Below, in pieces: positions 1-6,122 of a stretch of 20,617 nt of DNA. The position numbers were made by a program, and so were the translations under genes. This DNA comes from Actinomycetota bacterium (lineage in GTDB: Bacteria > Actinomycetota > Acidimicrobiia > Acidimicrobiales > UBA8592). The notes beneath the pieces were generated by a model, which was not told the DNA's origin, did no database searches, and worked only from the letters and a program-made list of their open reading frames with translations. The stretch is taken from the NCBI GenBank assembly GCA_002715425.1, contig PAYW01000032.1, positions 1 through 20,617 of the forward strand. Reading direction: 5' to 3'. Numbering within the stretch: the stretch's first letter is position 1; each line of letters starts with the position of its first letter.

Positions 1-213
1 GTGGATGTTCCCGAATGGGTGCACTTCAAGATCGCCGAACCTTCTCGAGAAATTTATATGTTCTTCCAGAGTTAATACCTGATTACGGAGAACTAAGACC
101 TTGTGTGTAAGCCATAGTTGCTTTATGTCGTCGACATTCTCGTCAGTAAGGTTCGCTAAATCAATTTCTTCGATTGCAGCGCCAAAGAAATTGTTCAACT
201 TCGTGACTTCCAT
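1..213 (-). CDS. TauD/TfdA-family dioxygenase, N-terminal part (cut by window edge)
   Basis: The first 71 codons read from an ATG at 213 down to base 1 with no stop. About 50 of these 71 residues match, without gaps, the N-terminus of the complete dioxygenase at 6773-7588 (shared VTKLNNFFGA, VDDIK, LWLTHKVLVLR), so this is a paralogue on the same strand. The family uses Fe(II) and 2-oxoglutarate to hydroxylate small substrates. The catalytic His-x-Asp and distal His would lie beyond the window, so activity cannot be judged. There is no Shine-Dalgarno sequence; a TACCTT hexamer lies six bases before the ATG, as expected for a leaderless mRNA. It is divergent from the repeat protein at 313. Its substrate is unknown. 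Confidence 0.88.
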   Translation of the reverse strand, partial: MEVTKLNNFFGAAIEEIDLANLTDENVDDIKQLWLTHKVLVLRNQVLTLEEHINFSRRFGDLEVHPFGNIH

Positions 214-219
214 AGGAGA

Positions 220-225
220 AAGGTA
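220..225 (-). promoter_or_regulatory. -10 element TACCTT, leaderless promoter of the partial dioxygenase
   Basis: On the minus strand TACCTT is followed by six bases and then the ATG at 213. A start point about seven bases after the hexamer would put the mRNA 5' end at the start codon. Confidence 0.55.
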
Positions 226-241
226 CCACAAGATTCTTAGA

Positions 242-265
242 CCCTTGTAAACACATGCCCTCTAG
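242..265 (+). repeat. Intergenic motif copy 1 (core GTAAACACATGCCCTCTAG)
   Basis: First copy of a roughly 24-nt motif seen again at 1204, 4100, 5062 and, more degenerate, 6315. It lies between two divergent genes and, as in most other copies, a TAG triplet is just upstream. Its function is unknown. Confidence 0.7.
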
Positions 266-274
266 CGCCCACAA

Positions 275-344
275 ACATGTAACAAAACCTGTTCTGTCCT
301 AAACTAAAACACATGGTTAAAGGGGTTGCCACAAGGATCATCAC
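275..344 (+). repeat. 70-bp promoter/start-codon duplication, copy 1
   Basis: This block aligns without gaps to 3851-3920, with 62 of 70 bases identical by hand count. It spans a conserved ACATGTAAC, the TAAACT -10 element, the ATG and the first eleven codons of the downstream gene. The similarity stops upstream of 275. Confidence 0.85.
300..305 (+). promoter_or_regulatory. -10 element TAAACT, leaderless promoter
   Basis: TAAACT lies seven bases before the ATG at 313, and there is no ribosome binding site. The same hexamer at a similar distance precedes the starts at 3889 and 7697. Confidence 0.65.
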
Positions 345-1203
345 CATCGCTGTTCTCATGGGCAGTCTCGCGGCCTTCTCCCACCTTGTGTCGAGTGTCA
401 GGTTTCTTTGCAACAATAGGACTACGCGGAAGTTTCTTACCCTTGTTCTCATCTCCTTTTTTGTGCTGCCTATGGGTTCGGCGTCCGCTGAAAGCGATGA
501 TGTCCCCCCTGAGGTACAAGAAGAAGTTGATGAATACACGGAAGCCTACATTGCATGTTTCCCCAATGGCGCCCCTGACACTTGGGACTACTCAGAACAC
601 GGTTTTGAAGATTGCCTAGACGGAGACCCTGACGGCCCGTACGGCGGATGGGATCCCTGCAACCTTGAACCGAACTGGTGGGACGAAGAAACCAATGGCG
701 TGTACAACCAGCTTATGGATTGTGGCTGGGATCCACCGACGCCTCCCCCGGATGAAACCGGCTGGGACTTTTGCAAGTCTGAACCCGACTGGTGGAACGA
801 AGAGATGGACGGCCCCTACCCGCAGATCGCTGACTGTGATGAATGGGGTCCTAATACTGAGGAGGCAGCGAGAGCTGTCATGAAAGAAGAATGGGATTAT
901 TGCAAGCCTCCCCCGGATTGGTGGGACGAAGAAATAGATGGTGTGTACCCGCAGATCGCCGATTGTGGTTGGGAAGGGTTCCCTCCTGATGAAGAAGAGG
1001 AACCTACGCCGACACCGCAGAAGCTGATCATTGAGAACCCCACACCGGATAGTTCAGTGATCGTTGACCCCGATACAGAAACAGGTGACAAATCCGGAAA
1101 ACGTTTTTTGAATATTCCGTGGTATTGGCTAATCCCAATCGGTCTGTCTATCCTATTTATCCTTCAGGTCTTAGGTTCCAGCTATCGGAAGAATAAGCTA
1201 TAA
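313..1203 (+). CDS. Secreted, membrane-anchored Cys/Trp repeat protein, function unknown
   Basis: I do not recognise this 296-aa protein. Residues about 41-58 form a hydrophobic segment after RTTRK and end in GSASA, a good signal-peptide cleavage site; a further hydrophobic stretch lies at 9-25. The exported part is very acidic. It holds three clear repeats at residues about 113-139, 151-178 and 194-220, each built as W-D-x-C, then (E/P)P-x-WW-x-EE, G-x-Y-x-Q and DC-x-W, plus a degenerate unit near 82-105. Each repeat keeps two Cys, suggesting one disulphide per unit or a metal site. A Pro/Thr-rich linker, one C-terminal helix (about 268-288) and a basic tail YRKNKL follow, so the protein is probably anchored facing outwards. 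The promoter supports the ATG at 313, but a GTG start near 388 would give a more usual signal peptide. It is followed directly by an intergenic motif copy. Confidence 0.8.
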   Translation: MVKGVATRIITIAVLMGSLAAFSHLVSSVRFLCNNRTTRKFLTLVLISFFVLPMGSASAESDDVPPEVQEEVDEYTEAYIACFPNGAPDTWDYSEHGFEDCLDGDPDGPYGGWDPCNLEPNWWDEETNGVYNQLMDCGWDPPTPPPDETGWDFCKSEPDWWNEEMDGPYPQIADCDEWGPNTEEAARAVMKEEWDYCKPPPDWWDEEIDGVYPQIADCGWEGFPPDEEEEPTPTPQKLIIENPTPDSSVIVDPDTETGDKSGKRFLNIPWYWLIPIGLSILFILQVLGSSYRKNKL

Positions 1204-1227
1204 CCCCTGTAAACACAAGGCCTCTAG
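1204..1227 (+). repeat. Intergenic motif copy 2
   Basis: The motif starts at the base after the TAA stop of the repeat-protein gene: CCCCTGTAAACACAAGG followed by CCTCTAG. It differs from the core at two positions (TGC read as AGG). Confidence 0.7.
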
Positions 1228-1284
1228 CACCCCCCATAAATTATCATGTTATGTGTCTGTAGTTGTTTTGGGCATGTTGTCACG

Positions 1285-1290
1285 TAGATT
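1285..1290 (+). promoter_or_regulatory. -10 element TAGATT before the DUF4149-like gene
   Basis: TAGATT lies eight bases upstream of the ATG at 1299. There is no Shine-Dalgarno sequence, consistent with a leaderless or nearly leaderless mRNA. Confidence 0.5.
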
Positions 1291-1298
1291 AGAGAAAC

Positions 1299-1682
1299 AT
1301 GAGCAACCTGATAATTTTATTTAGTGGTCTGGTAGTTGGAACCATTGTTTTTCACTCAGCGATTGTTGCCCCTACCGTCTTTCGTACTTTAGGCGAAAGC
1401 GATGCCAGTATTTTTCTGCGAACTATTTTTCCTAAATTCTTTCTTTTCCTAACGCTTATTAGCGTGGTCAATTTCCTTTTGGCAGTGATTGATGGTCAGT
1501 CCGGAGTCATGGTGATGTCAGCAATAAGTGCTGTGTTAATGGGCATAGCCTATGGACTAATCCCGGTAACTAACCGCAGCCGAGATGAAGGACTACAACA
1601 ACGTTTCATTCAGCTTCATAGGCTAAGCGTATTATTAACTCTTGGGGTGTTATGCCTCAACGTGACAACCATTTTTTTATAA
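1299..1682 (+). CDS. Four-helix membrane protein, DUF4149/TMEM205-like
   Basis: This 127-aa protein is mostly hydrophobic, with four predicted helices at residues about 3-25, 44-64, 68-90 and 107-126. The pattern FSGLVVGTIVFHSAIVAPTVF near the N-terminus, a central PKFF and a loop with QQRFIQLHRLS before the last helix resemble DUF4149-type proteins, which include eukaryotic TMEM205. The biochemical role of the family is not established. The gene has its own leaderless-type promoter and stands alone, between the repeat-protein gene and the SET gene. The family assignment comes from motif memory. Confidence 0.72.
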   Translation: MSNLIILFSGLVVGTIVFHSAIVAPTVFRTLGESDASIFLRTIFPKFFLFLTLISVVNFLLAVIDGQSGVMVMSAISAVLMGIAYGLIPVTNRSRDEGLQQRFIQLHRLSVLLTLGVLCLNVTTIFL

Positions 1683-1728
1683 CTTTATGTTACGGATATA
1701 ACGGCTACAAAGAGTAACTAAGGGTACT

Positions 1729-1770
1729 CACACAGTTAATAATGTAAATTTTGCAACCCCCTAATAAGAA
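1729..1770 (+). repeat. Second intergenic repeat (R2), copy 1
   Basis: The string CACAGTTAATAATGTAA followed by ATTTTGCAACCCCCTAA matches 6061-6100 with about five mismatches over some 32 bases. It lies in the gene-free stretch 1683-1945, which otherwise holds only the SET-gene promoter. Its function is unknown. Confidence 0.6.
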
Positions 1771-1895
1771 CCAACCCACTTAGCCTCTCTGTTCCTCACT
1801 AGCGCGTATTGATTTACTCTCAGGGGCTCCATAGGAGCACAAGAGAAAAAGTAAACCTATGGGGGGCGGGTTTCCCTAAAGACCTCAATGAGGAT

Positions 1896-1922
1896 TTGAG
1901 AATCTCGCTCACTAGATATAAT
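1896..1922 (+). promoter_or_regulatory. Promoter of the SET-domain gene
   Basis: A consensus TATAAT sits at 1917-1922 with a possible -35 TTGAGA at 1896-1901; the 15-nt spacer is short. Transcription would start near 1930, leaving a short leader that contains a weak purine-rich AGGTAGGG before the ATG at 1946. Confidence 0.5.
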
Positions 1923-1945
1923 TAAATCCGATAGGTAGGGTAAAA

Positions 1946-2251
1946 ATGTTAACAGAAAATCAATACCAACCACTTCCGAATTGTCTGACGATTAAGGAGT
2001 CAGAAATACACGGGAATGGGCTCTTTGCTTTATCAGATATACCGACTGGAACAGACCTTGGAGAAAGCCATTATAGGTGCAGCGAAACCAGCGAAATTAA
2101 ACGTACTCCACTTGGGGGTTTCATCAATCATAGCGAAAACAGTAATTGCAAAAGAGTGGGCGGTCCGTCTTCTTTCCATATCATTACTACTAGTGAAATA
2201 AGATCCGGAGAAGAGTTAACAGTCACTTACACGTGGTATAACCCCACGTAA
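1946..2251 (+). CDS. Minimal SET-domain protein (putative protein-lysine methyltransferase)
   Basis: The 101-aa product is essentially a bare SET domain. An early IHGNGLFALSDIPTGTDLG matches the opening strands of SET proteins. GGFINHSENSNC supplies the NHS-x-x-x-N S-adenosylmethionine-binding motif, and SGEELTVTYTWYNP corresponds to the GEEL-x-x-(D/T)Y knot strand. SET enzymes methylate lysine side chains. There is no pre-SET or post-SET region and the variable insert is very short, so the chain is near the lower size limit of the fold. The substrate is unknown; secreted effectors and ribosomal-protein methylases both exist in this superfamily, but no signal peptide is present. The gene ends before a strong intrinsic terminator, so it is its own transcription unit. 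Confidence 0.85.
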   Translation: MLTENQYQPLPNCLTIKESEIHGNGLFALSDIPTGTDLGESHYRCSETSEIKRTPLGGFINHSENSNCKRVGGPSSFHIITTSEIRSGEELTVTYTWYNPT

Positions 2252-2281
2252 GAAAAGTTAGAAGAAAGAGTTTCAGTAAAG

Positions 2282-2321
2282 ACAGACCTCTATACATAGT
2301 CATTTATAGAGGTCTGTTTTT
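2282..2321 (+). terminator. Intrinsic terminator after the SET gene
   Basis: A perfect 13-bp inverted repeat (ACAGACCTCTATA at 2282-2294 and TATAGAGGTCTGT at 2305-2317) encloses a 10-nt loop and is followed by a T-run. It also overlaps the 3' end of the minus-strand small gene ending at 2304, so it may act on both strands, although the minus-strand T-run is poor. Confidence 0.9.
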
Positions 2322-2513
2322 CCAGCTTTTCTCAGGGTGATGATTGTCCTGCTTTTTACTACTGTTGAATTTTTGTCGCTTATTTGGGCCGGTAGTGTTA
2401 GTAACTGTCTCATCACCGACCCGTTTCTTCTTTGAATAGGGAGATGATTTGGGACGCGTTCCTTTTTCTGTTACCCGGCCACCGCTCTTTCTATTTTTTG
2501 GGGGTTTACCCAT
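2304..2513 (-). CDS. Small basic protein, MGKPPK family, copy 1
   Basis: This 69-aa product is rich in Lys, Arg, Ser, Asn and Pro and has no hydrophobic core, suggesting a disordered nucleic-acid-binding peptide. Its N-terminus (MGKPPKNRKSGGRVTEKG) matches a second gene at 6123-6254 (MGKPPKMRKGNSRITEKG), and this shared start argues that both are real genes. A TACTAT hexamer six bases before the ATG fits a leaderless promoter. The stop codon abuts the terminator stem of the convergent SET gene. I do not recognise the family; a role in RNA or DNA binding is inference from composition. The C-terminal 35 residues have no counterpart in the paralogue. Confidence 0.65.
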   Translation of the reverse strand: MGKPPKNRKSGGRVTEKGTRPKSSPYSKKKRVGDETVTNTTGPNKRQKFNSSKKQDNHHPEKSWKNRPL

Positions 2514-2519
2514 ACCTTA

Positions 2520-2525
2520 ATAGTA
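2520..2525 (-). promoter_or_regulatory. -10 element TACTAT of MGKPPK copy 1
   Basis: On the minus strand TACTAT is followed by six bases (TAAGGT) and the ATG at 2513, which is typical leaderless geometry. Confidence 0.55.
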
Positions 2526-2627
2526 GAGCTAGTTATGGACGTTGTAATGCGATACTCAGAGTACATGCGGCTACCTGCTCGAAGGTATGCAGATCGTTGA
2601 GTTTTTGTTTAGTACGCTTGGAGACTT

Positions 2628-3803
2628 ATGCATGTAACAATTGACGGTCTAGCAAAAGAAGGAGATGGCGTAGGTCGATGTCCTGACGGAAGAGCAATTT
2701 TTGTTCGCGGCGCATTGTTAGACGAAAAAGTTGATGTAATCAGGACGGAAGAAAAAAGAAAATTTCTTCGCGGACGCATCGTATCTATTCTAGAGCCCAA
2801 CGATCATCGAGTTAAGCCTTTTTGTAGTCACGTTCAAGATGGTTGTGGAGGATGCAACCTCCAACATGCGGATGCTGAACTGCAAAAGCAAATAAAGCTT
2901 CGTATCACGAAAGAGGCTATTGAACGGATAGGTAAATTCGATGCGATTCCTATCAAGTACGATGGCCGCATAGAGCCGGTAGGGTATCGCACGACAGTTC
3001 GTTGCTCAGTCCTTGATGGGAAAGCTGGTATGCGCGGATTTCGAAGCCATGACCACATACCGTTGAATTCCTGTGGGGTGGCTCATGAACGAGTTGAGGA
3101 AATAATGGCTAAAAGTTATTTCGGAGAGATCGAAGAGGTGGTAATACGTACAAGTAACCTCACGGGGAAATCCTTAGCAATAGTTTCTGCCTTTGATAGG
3201 TCGATAAAGACACTTAAGGACGTTCAAGTAATTAGCCCTGATCAACTTCGGAAAGGGCAGTCAGCAAATATTGTTGAGGAGGTTTATGGAAAGGAATGGA
3301 GGATTTCGGCAGACTCTTTTTTTCAAGCATCTCCACAAGGAAGTGAATTGCTTGTCCGAACTGTTAAGGACATCGTCAAAAGGAATATTTCTGCATCTGC
3401 GTCAATGATCGATTTGTATTCTGGAGTGGGTATTTTCGCTGGGACAATAGGATCTGGCCGTCAAGTTACAGCAATAGAGCAAAATGTCTCAGCGACGAAA
3501 GACTCAATCCATAATTTGGGTGACGCTGTAGAACATGTGTGTTCTCGTGTTGAACAATGGGAAATATCACCTCATAATTTTGTGATTGCTAACCCTTCGC
3601 GAAGTGGGATGAGTAAAAGAGTTCCAAACATTATTGAGCAAACGGGAGCAGAGTTTGTGGTTCTTATCAGTTGTGATGCAGCCGCTGCCGCCCGAGATGC
3701 AAGACGAATGGTGGATAAAGGGTTCCAATTAGGTGAAATAGTAGTTCTTGATCTTTTCCCTCAGACGTCACATATCGAAGTGATCTCAACATTCGTTCGG
3801 TAG
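2628..3803 (+). CDS. RNA (uracil-C5)-methyltransferase, TrmA/RlmC/RlmD family
   Basis: The 391-aa protein has the full family layout. An N-terminal TRAM-like RNA-binding region (residues 1-55) is followed by four likely Fe-S ligands: C66, C73, C76 (C-x6-C-x2-C) and C149. A SAM-binding MIDLYSGVGIFAG lies at 259-271, a catalytic Cys at 349 in LISCDAAAAARD, and the general base E384 in SHIEVIS. Such enzymes convert a specific uridine in rRNA or tRNA to 5-methyluridine. Two motifs deviate: NPSR (322-325) replaces the usual DPPR, and FFQAS replaces FFQxN. The exact RNA target cannot be read from sequence. The ATG at 2628 follows TTGGAG, a usable ribosome binding site. The gene runs alone. Confidence 0.9.
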   Translation: MHVTIDGLAKEGDGVGRCPDGRAIFVRGALLDEKVDVIRTEEKRKFLRGRIVSILEPNDHRVKPFCSHVQDGCGGCNLQHADAELQKQIKLRITKEAIERIGKFDAIPIKYDGRIEPVGYRTTVRCSVLDGKAGMRGFRSHDHIPLNSCGVAHERVEEIMAKSYFGEIEEVVIRTSNLTGKSLAIVSAFDRSIKTLKDVQVISPDQLRKGQSANIVEEVYGKEWRISADSFFQASPQGSELLVRTVKDIVKRNISASASMIDLYSGVGIFAGTIGSGRQVTAIEQNVSATKDSIHNLGDAVEHVCSRVEQWEISPHNFVIANPSRSGMSKRVPNIIEQTGAEFVVLISCDAAAAARDARRMVDKGFQLGEIVVLDLFPQTSHIEVISTFVR

Positions 3804-3850
3804 ACCAACCCTGAAAAATCTAAAGACTCTAGATCTCCTAGGCCCTCTTC

Positions 3851-3920
3851 ACATGTAACAAAATCAGTTCTGACCTAAACTAAGACGCATGGCTAAAGGG
3901 GTCGCCACAAGCATCATCAC
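3851..3920 (+). repeat. 70-bp promoter/start-codon duplication, copy 2
   Basis: Ungapped match to 275-344 with eight mismatches. It carries the same TAAACT, ATG and first codons, but the reading frame then closes at 3925-3927. It precedes the zinc-ribbon gene, which is unrelated to the gene at 313. Confidence 0.85.
3876..3881 (+). promoter_or_regulatory. -10 element TAAACT (duplicated promoter)
   Basis: TAAACT lies seven bases before the mini-ORF ATG at 3889, the same geometry as at 300-305. Confidence 0.6.
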
Positions 3921-3927
3921 GAAATAA
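3889..3927 (+). CDS. Possible 12-residue leader peptide MAKGVATSIITK
   Basis: This mini-ORF is the truncated copy of the 5' end of the gene at 313 (MVKGVATRIIT). It opens where a leaderless mRNA would start and closes at 3927, at the edge of the Shine-Dalgarno sequence AAGGAG of the next gene. Its translation could deliver ribosomes to the zinc-ribbon gene ten bases downstream. It could equally be only a by-product of the duplication. The peptide has no recognisable feature of its own. Confidence 0.4.
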   Translation: MAKGVATSIITK

Positions 3928-3936
3928 AGGAGCAAT

Positions 3937-4098
3937 ATGAAGAGGGGCACGTGTCCAAAATGTAACGGCAGAAATATTGTTACACCTAAGATTCGGAAAC
4001 GTGTATTAAAGCACATTGGGTTCAAGTCTGAAGAATATTTGTGCGAGGATTGTGGTTACGTTGAAGTTTACAAAACCGTTCCAACGGGTAGAGGATGA
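3937..4098 (+). CDS. 53-aa zinc-ribbon protein
   Basis: The product carries two CxxC knuckles, C6/C9 (TCPKCN) and C36/C39 (LCEDCG), separated by 26 mostly basic residues, which is the layout of a compact zinc ribbon. Such small ribbons bind nucleic acid or act as protein adaptors; the specific role here is unknown. A good ribosome binding site (AAGGAG, about six bases from the ATG) sets the start. The promoter is a copy of that of the gene at 313, including the start of its coding frame. The stop is followed at once by motif copy 3. Its short length is typical of genes missed in automatic annotation. Confidence 0.8.
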   Translation: MKRGTCPKCNGRNIVTPKIRKRVLKHIGFKSEEYLCEDCGYVEVYKTVPTGRG

Positions 4099-4099
4099 A

Positions 4100-4123
4100 C
4101 ACCGGTAAACACATGCCCTCTAG
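4100..4123 (+). repeat. Intergenic motif copy 3
   Basis: CACCGGTAAACACATGC followed by CCTCTAG begins one base after the TGA stop of the zinc-ribbon gene and matches the core exactly from GTAAACAC onwards. Confidence 0.75.
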
Positions 4124-4158
4124 GACCCATATATATTTATGTAGCAAACAGTTAGAAT

Positions 4159-5061
4159 ATGAAACTAGGTTGTATGGACATCAGAGAAAAACTGGTTAAA
4201 CGCGGAGTGTGGTTCCGTACCGATTCCATGAGTTCAGAGCAAGCGGTAGCTTTCTCCCAGCGGTTAGAGAGCATGAGCTATTCAGCTTTGTGGCTACCTG
4301 AAAGCACAGGCCGAGACCCGTTTGTCCATATGGCACTGTTAGCTTCACATACCAGTGAACTAATCTTCGCTACAGGTATAGCGAACATTTATCATCGTCA
4401 TCCCGGCATGACGAAACAATCAGCAGCCACGTTAGCTGAAATGAGCGATAACAGGTTCTTACTTGGGCTAGGAGTTTCTCATGCTCCAATTGTTGAAGGG
4501 ATAAGACAGCTAAATTATTCAAATCCCTTGAAAAGCATGCGACAGTACTTAGAAGCTATGCAACATTCTCCTTATACAGCCATTCCTCCCTCTATTGAAC
4601 CGCCATGCGTTCTTGCAGCACTAGGGCCAAAAATGCTTGAGCTCGCCGGAGAATACACTGATGGCGCTCATCCCTATTTCACCACTCCTGAACATACTGC
4701 AACAGCAAAAGAAATCTTAGGGGAAGGAAAAATGTTATGCGTAGAGCAAAAAGTTGCCATGACTACGAACAGGGACGTAGCCCATGGTGTAGCTCGATCA
4801 TCGTACAGCCGCCACGCAAATCTACCTAACTACCGAAACAACTGGAAACGGCTAGGTTTCACCGACGAAGATATTGACCAGGGAACGAATCGCTTCCTAG
4901 ACGCAATCGTTGCGTGGGGAACACCCGATCAAATCAATACCCGTCTGGCCGAACATGAAGAAGCTGGAGCAACACATATCTGTATTCACCCGCTTAACAC
5001 AGAGCCAGAATCTGAAGAATCTTTATGGGAAACCTTAGAGGCCCTAGCTCCATCGGTTTAA
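4159..5061 (+). CDS. LLM-class F420-dependent oxidoreductase (TIGR03620-like)
   Basis: The 300-aa protein has the luciferase-like TIM-barrel pattern: YSALWLPESTGRDPF near residue 45, the ATGIANIYHRHP strand, LGLGVSHAPI near 115 and a C-terminal GATHICIHPL. This arrangement matches the actinobacterial F420-using subgroup TIGR03620. Such enzymes transfer hydride between reduced F420 (sometimes FMN) and small organic substrates; the substrate is unknown. The start is uncertain: ATG 4159 has no ribosome binding site, and ATG 4174 in the same frame would remove five residues and lies downstream of a TAGAAT hexamer. The EamA transporter begins 14 bases after the stop and is probably co-transcribed, so the pair may act on and move the same compound (inference). 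Confidence 0.87.
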   Translation: MKLGCMDIREKLVKRGVWFRTDSMSSEQAVAFSQRLESMSYSALWLPESTGRDPFVHMALLASHTSELIFATGIANIYHRHPGMTKQSAATLAEMSDNRFLLGLGVSHAPIVEGIRQLNYSNPLKSMRQYLEAMQHSPYTAIPPSIEPPCVLAALGPKMLELAGEYTDGAHPYFTTPEHTATAKEILGEGKMLCVEQKVAMTTNRDVAHGVARSSYSRHANLPNYRNNWKRLGFTDEDIDQGTNRFLDAIVAWGTPDQINTRLAEHEEAGATHICIHPLNTEPESEESLWETLEALAPSV

Positions 5062-5083
5062 CCCCTGTAAACACATGCCCTCG
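5062..5083 (+). repeat. Intergenic motif copy 4, supplying a start codon
   Basis: CCCCTGTAAACACATGCCC begins directly after the TAA stop of the LLM gene. The ATG inside the motif is the apparent start codon (5075) of the EamA transporter gene. Confidence 0.75.
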
Positions 5084-5956
5084 ACCCCTTCGCAAAAATC
5101 TAACCAAGAAGCAACAGTTGCCTTGATCGGTGCCGCTATCGCTGTCACCGCTTGGGGGGCATCTGGAGTCATCATTAAGCATATCTCTCTGAGCTCTAGT
5201 GAAATAGCTGTGTACCGATTCACCTTCTACGCCTCTTTGTTAGCGATCTTCATGATGGCAAAAGGAACTCCTCTCACTATACGGGCGTTACGTGTATCAA
5301 TTTGGGGGGGATTGGCCTTGGGCCTTGACGTCGCATTTTTCTATGAGGCTTTGAAACGAACAACGATTGTGAATGCTACGATCATCGGCTCATTGCAACC
5401 GATCATCGTATCTATCTATGGATATAAAGTATTAGGAGAAAAAATTCGAAAACGAGAGCTAGGAATCGGACTCATAGCCCTACTCGGTACGGTCGGAGTT
5501 CTAGTCGGATCAAAGGGTTCATCTGAATGGAATTTAAGTGGGGACTTGTTTTCCGTAGGATCACTTTTTGCATGGTCTGCATACTTCATCCTCTCGAAAA
5601 AAACACAAGACAGAATCACTCCGATGGAATACACAGCATCCACAGCGGCAATAACTGCCATCATGAGCTTTGTTATTGCTTTAGTCCTAGGGGTATCATT
5701 TACAGTTCCTTCTAGAGAAAATATTCTCTGGCTTCTCCTTCTTGCTGGTATCGCAGGGGTGATCGGGCATTCCCTAATGAATTGGTCTCTTGTGCGTATT
5801 CCTCTTTGGGTTGGCTCTATCTTTACTTTGTTCGTACCTGTAGCATCAGCTGCATTAGCGTGGATTTTTTTAGGAGAATCACTAAATGCTCTTCAGGTTC
5901 TTTCGACTGTAGTAGTGATTCTCGCTCTAGGTTCTATTCTCCGCTATCAGAGATAA
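5075..5956 (+). CDS. EamA/DMT-superfamily transporter
   Basis: The 293-aa protein has about ten hydrophobic helices in two EamA repeats. The first repeat includes AVTAWGASGVIIKH and the second includes FAWSAYFILSKKTQ. The conserved G-E-x (LGEKIRKRELG and LGESLNALQ) closes each half. DMT carriers move metabolites such as amino acids or nucleosides, usually outward; the substrate is not predictable. The ATG lies inside the intergenic motif, and no ribosome binding site is visible. The next in-frame start (TTG about 5123) would cut into the first helix, so 5075 is preferred. The gene lies 14 bases after the LLM gene, probably in one transcript. Confidence 0.88.
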   Translation: MPSTPSQKSNQEATVALIGAAIAVTAWGASGVIIKHISLSSSEIAVYRFTFYASLLAIFMMAKGTPLTIRALRVSIWGGLALGLDVAFFYEALKRTTIVNATIIGSLQPIIVSIYGYKVLGEKIRKRELGIGLIALLGTVGVLVGSKGSSEWNLSGDLFSVGSLFAWSAYFILSKKTQDRITPMEYTASTAAITAIMSFVIALVLGVSFTVPSRENILWLLLLAGIAGVIGHSLMNWSLVRIPLWVGSIFTLFVPVASAALAWIFLGESLNALQVLSTVVVILALGSILRYQR

Positions 5957-6060
5957 CTGGGATGCCAGTTCTGACTTGGCGGGAGCGTAAACCAGCTGTA
6001 ATTCAGTCCTTGGAGTTGCTGTAGTTGAATCATTTGGCATTCCATTTGTTAGAAGAGCAT

Positions 6061-6100
6061 TTACACAGTTAAAGATGTAACTTTTGTAACGCCCTAAGAA
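6061..6100 (+). repeat. Second intergenic repeat (R2), copy 2
   Basis: ACACAGTTAAAGATGTAAC followed by TTTTGTAACGCCCTAA resembles 1729-1770. It lies just beyond the 3' end of the second MGKPPK gene; copy 1 also precedes an MGKPPK gene, although the SET gene lies between them there. Confidence 0.6.
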
Positions 6101-6122
6101 AATCTCCTACACGCAACACACG

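Noticed and set aside
1753..1831. Short minus-strand frame of 23 codons starting near 1831
   Set aside because: It has no homologue in the window, no promoter hexamer at the right distance and no distinctive composition.
2432..2644. Plus-strand open frame overlapping the small basic gene and the methyltransferase start
   Set aside because: It is antisense to the MGKPPK gene, which is supported by a paralogue, and it has no start signal or recognisable content.
5955..5970. Hairpin AACTGG-GATG-CCAGTT at the end of the EamA gene
   Set aside because: The six-base stem is weak and no T-run follows, so I do not call a terminator.
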